Assembly: GCA_007128675.1 (NCBI GenBank)
Contig: SKWY01000063.1
Span: forward strand, 1 to 5,338
Direction: 5' to 3'
Source of the DNA: Deltaproteobacteria bacterium
Lineage (GTDB): Bacteria > Myxococcota > Myxococcia > SLRQ01
Length of the DNA: 5,338 nucleotides
The notes beneath the pieces are model-generated. The model was not told where the DNA came from. It worked only from the letters and a program-made list of their open reading frames with translations, and ran no database searches. This document shows, one piece after another, positions 1-3,669 of the stretch (position 1 is the first letter of the stretch; each line of letters begins with the position of its first letter). The position numbers and the translations under genes are program-made.

Positions 1-251
1 AAGTCACTCTGGGGCTCCCAGTTCTTGGTGGCCATGATTTCCTCCAGGGCTTTACGCGTCGCGCTATCGACCGCTGTGAAGATGAGATCATGATAAATCG
101 ACGCACGTTCGATGTCGAGCGGCAGGAGCGCCTCGCTGGCCGCAAGAGCGACCTCGAGGCCTCTCTTTCCGCGGCCATGAGCAAAGGCGGACAGCACGGC
201 CAGCTCGGGATGGCCGCGGGTCTTCTCCGGGTCGGCAAACTTGAACGCATC
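1..251 (-). pseudogene. 5'-truncated fragment of an Rpn-like (PD-(D/E)XK nuclease/transposase-like) hypothetical protein, runs off left edge
   Basis: Reading leftwards from about 251, one minus-strand frame stays open to the window edge and gives protein-like sequence: FKFADPEKTRGHPELAVLSA, then AHGRGKRGLEVALAASEAL, then LDIERASIYHDLIFTAV, then ALEEIMATKNWEPQSD. From memory of the family, the pattern 'HPELAVLSAxAHG ... ERxxxYxDLI ... xYExQSD' is typical of the C-terminal half of Rpn/transposase-like hypothetical proteins that are abundant in myxobacteria. No start codon with a plausible leader precedes it. Upstream the same frame gives arginine-rich, unnatural sequence and meets a stop at 333-335. 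The N-terminal nuclease half is therefore missing, and the recognisable part begins within about 10 bases of the stop codon of the neighbouring ATPase gene. The true 3' end is outside the window. The coding character is fairly sure; the family name is less so. Confidence 0.55.
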
Positions 252-256
252 CCTCG

Positions 257-1453
257 TCAGCCGAGGCTGGCCACGGCTTCTTCGAAAGAGCCTGCGGTTA
301 CCCACAGTGTCTCCTCTGCGGTCGGAAAGTTCTCATAGAAGGCTTCCATGGCTCGATGATGCCGCTCCAGAGGCTCGTCCCAGGTGACCTGAACTGGAAT
401 CACTTTTCCATCGGCCTGGTCCTGAACCACGAAGTCTACCTCGACCTTTTCCCTCCAGTAGAAAACGTTTTTGAATCGCTTTCGCAGCTCGAGGTGAACG
501 GCGCACTCGAGTGTCTTTCCGAGATCGCGGCCGGTGCGGGTCGAAACAACGCGCCTCAAGCCCGTGTCGATTGGATAGTACTTCCTGCTTCGGCTGGCAC
601 GCCGCCGCGCGGAGTGGGCGTAGAACGGACAACTTTGGACCATGTAGGCCGCCTCGCTGGCTTCCAGGTATGCGGACGCCGTGTCCACCGCGATCCCTAC
701 GGCGCCCGCTATACGGCGAAGGCTCATCTCGGAGCCGGCTGACTCGTAAGCCATCTGGACGACCTGCCGGATGGGCAAGCTCGATCGAGCCTGAAGCCGC
801 TCCCGAATGTCACGCTCGACTATGTCATCGAAATACTGCCTTAGGAGCCGATCTCCATCGGTGATGGCAAGCGGTTCCGGAAAGCCTCCCAGCTCGAGGT
901 ACTCCTCCAGTCCCGCAGCAGGCTTCATCGCGCGCAACTCCGATAGGCTGAAAGGATAGAGCTCGACCGTTAGATGTCGTCCAGTGAGCGCGGAGGACAG
1001 CTCGCCGGAAAGAAGCTCGGCGTTGGAGCCGGTCACGACGAACAGGTTTCCGGACGGCCTCTCGAGCTGAGCCCGCAGCCAACGCTGCCAGCCTTGAACC
1101 ATCTGAATCTCGTCCAAAAAGAAAGCGAGCCTTGCAGCATCCTTGCGGACTCGGCGGAAGCCAAGCACTAGCTCATCGAGCGTCTCGTGCGTTAGCGACA
1201 TGCCAAGCCGCGGGTCCTCGAAGTTCAAGAAGGCAACGTTGGCTGGGTTCAACTCGTACCTGCTCATGAGCTGCTGCAGCAAAACCGACTTTCCGCAGCG
1301 CCTAACGCCCTGTACCACGAGGCATACCCTGTCCGAGAGCTGCCTAGGAAGATCCACTTCCCGGAGAACGGATGAAGGAATCGGGCGGTCCCAGAAACTC
1401 CAATCCGCTGCAATCGTCATGAGATCGAACATGGTGTAGAGCATAGTCGACAC
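257..1453 (-). CDS. AAA_14-type ATPase with C-terminal DUF4143 (PD-(D/E)XK-like) domain
   Basis: The product is a 398-residue P-loop ATPase, a usual length for AAA_14/DUF4143 proteins, whose cellular role is unknown. The Walker A motif GVRRCGKS lies at residues 49-56, Walker B (LAFFLDEIQ) at 109-117 and the sensor-like VTGSNAELLS at 140-149. GGFPEP (189-194) and ERDIRER (213-219) mark the linker typical of the family. Residues 243-272 look like a helix-turn-helix. The C-terminal DUF4143 domain has YYPIDTGLRR (292-301), LECAVHLEL with Glu316, EVDFVV with Asp340, and IPVQVTW (352-358). In the last motif Gln-Val-Thr replaces the usual Glu/Gln-x-Lys, so nuclease activity is doubtful. The start is uncertain: GTG at 1453 is the farthest upstream, and ATGs follow at 1444 and 1432. 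A -10-like CATAAT five bases before the GTG would suit a leaderless GTG start, while the family's usual N-terminus fits the ATG at 1432. The stop is TGA at 257-259. No partner gene is visible. Confidence 0.9.
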   Translation of the reverse strand: MSTMLYTMFDLMTIAADWSFWDRPIPSSVLREVDLPRQLSDRVCLVVQGVRRCGKSVLLQQLMSRYELNPANVAFLNFEDPRLGMSLTHETLDELVLGFRRVRKDAARLAFFLDEIQMVQGWQRWLRAQLERPSGNLFVVTGSNAELLSGELSSALTGRHLTVELYPFSLSELRAMKPAAGLEEYLELGGFPEPLAITDGDRLLRQYFDDIVERDIRERLQARSSLPIRQVVQMAYESAGSEMSLRRIAGAVGIAVDTASAYLEASEAAYMVQSCPFYAHSARRRASRSRKYYPIDTGLRRVVSTRTGRDLGKTLECAVHLELRKRFKNVFYWREKVEVDFVVQDQADGKVIPVQVTWDEPLERHHRAMEAFYENFPTAEETLWVTAGSFEEAVASLG

Positions 1454-1701
1454 TACCCATTATGTCCAGTGCGCTCGACAATGCCTCTGGCGTCGACTGC
1501 GTTCGACATCAGTCCTAGGAACATGGATCCAGAACTGACCTTAATTGGGAGAACGAAGTTGATCAATCTGAAGAATCATTTGGTCTCACTGTGGATAAGA
1601 CACCACACGGCAGCCTCGATTCCGAGAGATCTATGCGCCTTCTCTCCCTGGGAAGACCAGTTATAAGACACCATGGGGTGATCGTTTCATCGGACGGGAC
1701 A
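1454..1701. other. Non-coding gap upstream of the left ATPase gene, locally AT-rich
   Basis: I see no convincing gene in this 248-base stretch on either strand; the short open frames give no recognisable or well-formed protein. The part from about 1535 to 1600 is clearly more AT-rich than the rest of the window. The word ATAAGACACCA occurs twice in direct orientation, at 1595-1605 and 1663-1673. The stretch probably holds the promoter region of the ATPase gene to its left, and could also be a remnant of a mobile element. Confidence 0.4.
1459..1464 (-). promoter_or_regulatory. Possible -10 element for the left ATPase gene
   Basis: On the minus strand, CATAAT matches the sigma70 -10 consensus at five of six bases. 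It is followed by five bases (GGGTA) and then the GTG at 1453, so transcription could begin at or next to that GTG. I found no convincing -35 hexamer at 16-18 bases. GGGTAG could alternatively act as a weak Shine-Dalgarno sequence for the ATG at 1444. Confidence 0.3.
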
Positions 1702-1996
1702 GCTCAGCTCGCCCTCTCCCCGCTAGGTGCCACTTTCTCGCGAATTGTTACCGCGAAGTGGATCGCAGCGAGCAAGTAGCCCTGCTCAGCTCGCCCTCTC
1801 CCCGCTAGGTGCCACTTTCTCGCGAATTGTTACCACGAAGTGGATCGCAGCGAGCAAGTAGCCCTGCTCAGCTCGCCCTCTCCCCGCTAGGTGCCACTTT
1901 CTCGCGAATTGTTACCACGAAGTGGATCGCAGCGAGCAAGGGGCGCGCGCAGCGAGCAAGTAGCCCTACTCGGCCCGACCACCTCCCACCAGGATC
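1702..1996. repeat. Tandem array of an 82-bp repeat: three copies plus a degenerate partial copy
   Basis: Copies begin at 1702, 1784 and 1866 with an exact 82-base period. Copies 1 and 2 differ at one base (G at 1753, A at 1835). Copy 3 matches copy 2 for 75 bases (1866-1940), then carries a 20-bp insertion at 1941-1960 that repeats the word CGCAGCGAGCAAG, and resumes with TAGCCCT at 1961-1967. A degraded start of a fourth unit follows to about 1996. Each unit holds inverted repeats, including CCACTT...AAGTGG arms, CCACGAAGTGG (copies 2 and 3) and TCGCAGCGA. Because 82 is not a multiple of three, successive copies fall in different frames and the array is not a coding repeat. A related diverged unit lies at 3497-3608 in the same orientation. 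Confidence 0.92.
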
Positions 1997-1998
1997 CA

Positions 1999-2021
1999 AG
2001 ATCTCGCAAAAAGCAAGACCT
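1999..2021 (-). terminator. Strand-specific RNA hairpin just downstream of the right ATPase gene (possible terminator or REP-like palindrome)
   Basis: In minus-strand RNA, AGGUCUUGC and GCGAGAUCU pair over all nine positions (two G-U pairs) around a five-U loop. The plus-strand RNA has two mismatches at the same positions, so the fold favours the strand on which the ATPase gene is transcribed. It lies 25 bases beyond the TAA stop at 2046-2048. No U-tract follows the stem, so it is not a classic intrinsic terminator. A second small palindrome, GACC-CCC-GGTC at 2022-2032, is adjacent. The pair could instead be a REP-like extragenic element. Confidence 0.35.
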
Positions 2022-2045
2022 GACCCCCGGTCCGCTCGCAATGCC

Positions 2046-3188
2046 TTACCGCTCTTCGCTCAGCCACTCGAGGAAGGCCGCGGGAGATTGGAAGTGGGTA
2101 TGCCCCACCGGCGGGGGTCGACCGATGTTCGAGATCAAGACCGAGCGCGCCGGTTCATGAAGCCGCGAGAATGCCTTCAACCCGCGCAGCAAGGCGGGGG
2201 TGAAGGTACTGGTGTGCTTGATTTCGGCGGCGATCCTCGTCGTCCCCTTGCGCGTCGCCTCGAGGACCAGATCCACCTCCGCCCCCTCCTTGGTGCGAAA
2301 GTAGAACATTCGCCAAGCTTCCGTATGCGCGGCCCACCTGTGGATTGCGGCCACGAGGGTGGCCTCGAGCACGAGACCCTGGTCGCGAGGTCTCCCGCCC
2401 GCGAGCTTCCAGGCAAGTGACGGCTCGACGAAATAGAGCTTCGGCGTCTTGATGATTCGCTTGGTCTGGTTCGAGAAGAACGGTTCCAGTAGAAAGACCT
2501 GGTACGAAGCCTCCAGAACGGAGATCCACCGCTTGACGGTATTCGGCGCCACCGAGACGTCATTGGCTATCTCCGCCATGTTGAGCATCTGCCCGTTTCG
2601 CAAGGCCAGCACCCGCAGGAAGCGGCTGAAGTCGCGCAGATCCGAGACCTGCGCCACCTGGCGAACGTCACGCTGTACGTAGGTCTGGAGGTATCCCGAC
2701 AGCCAGCTCTCCTCCGCCGCGGGATTGAGGAAGGGTTCGGGATAGCTCGCGCGCCGAAGCCAGAGTTCGGCTCCCTTGCCGGCGGATGCGATCTCACGAA
2801 AGTCGAAGGGCAGCAGGCTCACGTAGACTGCTCTGCCCGCGAGGGACTCGCCGATGCTCGCGCTCAGGAGGAGGTTCTGCGAGCCGGTCATCAGGAAACG
2901 CCCCGGGCGCCGGTCCTGGTCGATGGCCGCCTTGAGATAGGGAAAGATCTCCGGGGCGGCCTGAGCTTCGTCGAGAATCAAGGGCTCCTTGCTCGCAAGG
3001 AGAGCATTTGGATCCTCGAGAACGATGGCTTGCGTTCCGGGATCATCCAGGGAGACGTAGCGGGCCCCTGGGAAGAGCCGCTTCAGAAGGGAGGTCTTGC
3101 CTGACTGACGAGGACCAACGATGGCCACCGCGGGATGGTGCCGGACGGCTTGACGAACCCTCGCCTCGATGGTTCGAGGAACCCACAT
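2046..3188 (-). CDS. AAA_14-type ATPase with DUF4143 domain, nuclease-like motif intact
   Basis: From ATG 3188 the product has 380 residues and begins MWVPRTIEARVRQAV, the normal N-terminus for AAA_14/DUF4143 proteins. Walker A is GPRQSGKT (25-32), Walker B PLILDEAQ (69-76), and the sensor-like segment FLMTGSQNLLL (98-108). VQRDVRQV (171-178) is the linker motif, and 204-237 resembles a helix-turn-helix. The C-terminal domain has LYFVEPSLAW (251-260, with Glu where Asp is usual), Glu275, EVDLVLE with Asp306, and AEIKHTST with Glu322 and Lys324, so the PD-(D/E)XK-like residues are complete. The cellular role of the family is unknown. The frame is also open upstream, to a TTG at 3299 and an ATG at 3275. 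That extension (…MAWQCKLSSSDF…) belongs to a relic of another gene, and a well-placed promoter ends six bases before ATG 3188, so I prefer 3188. There is no Shine-Dalgarno sequence. The gene is bracketed by 82-bp repeat units. Confidence 0.92.
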   Translation of the reverse strand: MWVPRTIEARVRQAVRHHPAVAIVGPRQSGKTSLLKRLFPGARYVSLDDPGTQAIVLEDPNALLASKEPLILDEAQAAPEIFPYLKAAIDQDRRPGRFLMTGSQNLLLSASIGESLAGRAVYVSLLPFDFREIASAGKGAELWLRRASYPEPFLNPAAEESWLSGYLQTYVQRDVRQVAQVSDLRDFSRFLRVLALRNGQMLNMAEIANDVSVAPNTVKRWISVLEASYQVFLLEPFFSNQTKRIIKTPKLYFVEPSLAWKLAGGRPRDQGLVLEATLVAAIHRWAAHTEAWRMFYFRTKEGAEVDLVLEATRKGTTRIAAEIKHTSTFTPALLRGLKAFSRLHEPARSVLISNIGRPPPVGHTHFQSPAAFLEWLSEER

Positions 3189-3194
3189 GCGACC

Positions 3195-3223
3195 AATATG
3201 CAACGCCGCAGCGTTTTGGTCAA
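3195..3223 (-). promoter_or_regulatory. Sigma70-like promoter giving a probable leaderless mRNA for the right ATPase gene
   Basis: On the minus strand, TTGACC at 3223-3218 (five of six bases of the -35 consensus) is separated by exactly 17 bases from CATATT at 3200-3195 (four of six bases of the -10 consensus). Six bases, GGTCGC, then lead directly to the ATG at 3188. A start seven bases after the -10 would put the 5' end on the A of this ATG. This agrees with the absence of a ribosome binding site and with the protein start expected from the family. The -35 lies within the tail of the HicA-like relic. Confidence 0.55.
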
Positions 3224-3466
3224 CCTCACCAGGCGCTGAGAAATCGCTGCTGGAGAGCTTACACTGCCAAGCCATGAAGGAAACCCGTTTCGCCGACAAG
3301 GCCTTGTACTTGGCCCTCGGGAGACTTTGGTGAGAACCTTGATCTTCGTGCCCTCGACGTACAAGCGGAAATACCAGTGGTCGCCGGCCTTATCCTCGAA
3401 GCCCTTGGCTCGCAAGGCTCTCCACGACTTGGCCCGAACTGGGGAGGCCAGGAGCACACGAAGCAA
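3219..3466 (-). pseudogene. Frameshifted relic of a small HicA-like hypothetical protein
   Basis: Two minus-strand frames join into one small-protein pattern. The first gives AKSWRALRAKGFEDKAGDHW, followed by YFRLYVEGTKIKVLTKVSRG (3433 down to about 3314). The second continues with AKYKALSAKRVSFMAWQCKL and SSSDFSAPGEVD (to 3219). From memory, small proteins of about 65-90 residues with 'LxxKGFExxxGDHxxYxxYVxGKKxxxxTKxSHG ... MAxQLKLSxxDF' form a family related to HicA-type toxins (dsRBD-like fold). A one-base deletion in the G-run near 3314-3318 would explain the frame change: restoring one G gives …SRG-AKYKAL…. The normal end of the family is also missing, because the second frame runs in frame, without a stop, into the ATPase gene. 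No good start codon is seen; the farthest upstream candidate is TTG 3466. The relic character is fairly clear and the family assignment moderate. Confidence 0.45.
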
Positions 3467-3496
3467 ACGAGCGCCTCGGTCGCGGCACCGCGATGA

Positions 3497-3608
3497 GCAA
3501 GACCCGACCTCGTCCCGCTAGGAGCCAATTCGTCGCGAATACTTCCCACGAAGTGGCTCGCAGCGAGTAAGTGGCCCCGCTCGGCCCGACCTCGTCACAC
3601 TAGGAGCC
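3497..3608. repeat. Diverged second copy of the 82-bp repeat: one full unit plus 30 bases of the next
   Basis: A full unit occupies 3497-3578 and the first 30 bases of another follow at 3579-3608 with the same 82-base period (GACCTCGTC...CTAGGAGCC recurs 82 bases apart). Compared by hand and without gaps, the unit matches the left-array copies at 63 of 82 positions. It contains three small palindromes in a row: ATTCG-TCG-CGAAT at 3528-3540, CCAC-GAA-GTGG at 3546-3556, and, directly adjoining it, CTCGC-A-GCGAG at 3557-3567. The orientation is the same as that of the left array, so gene 2046-3188 lies between direct repeats. Confidence 0.85.
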
Positions 3609-3622
3609 GCACCGCACGGGTC

Positions 3623-3638
3623 CCGCCCTTCCAGGCGG
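3623..3638 (-). terminator. Weak hairpin downstream of the RCC1-repeat gene
   Basis: CCGCC and GGCGG form a five-pair GC stem around a six-base loop, about 30 bases beyond the TAG stop at 3670-3672. No U-tract follows on the minus strand. It could contribute to termination, but the support is only its position and stem. Confidence 0.2.
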
Positions 3639-3669
3639 ACTTCTCGGCTTTGCAAAGAGGAGTACGCTA

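Noticed and set aside
90..338. Plus-strand open frame of 82 codons at the left end
   Set aside because: It lies antisense to the Rpn-like fragment and the ATPase 3' end, whose translations are far more protein-like.
1702..1967. CRISPR array
   Set aside because: The whole 82-base unit is conserved from copy to copy; there are no unique spacers between short repeats.
1809..2420. Plus-strand open frame of about 200 codons across the repeat array and the ATPase gene
   Set aside because: It begins in a non-coding tandem repeat and continues antisense to the 3' end of a well-supported ATPase gene; no recognisable protein.
3189..3299. N-terminal extension of the right ATPase from TTG 3299 or ATG 3275
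   Set aside because: The extra residues match the tail of the HicA-like relic, not the ATPase family, and a promoter lies within the extension just before ATG 3188.
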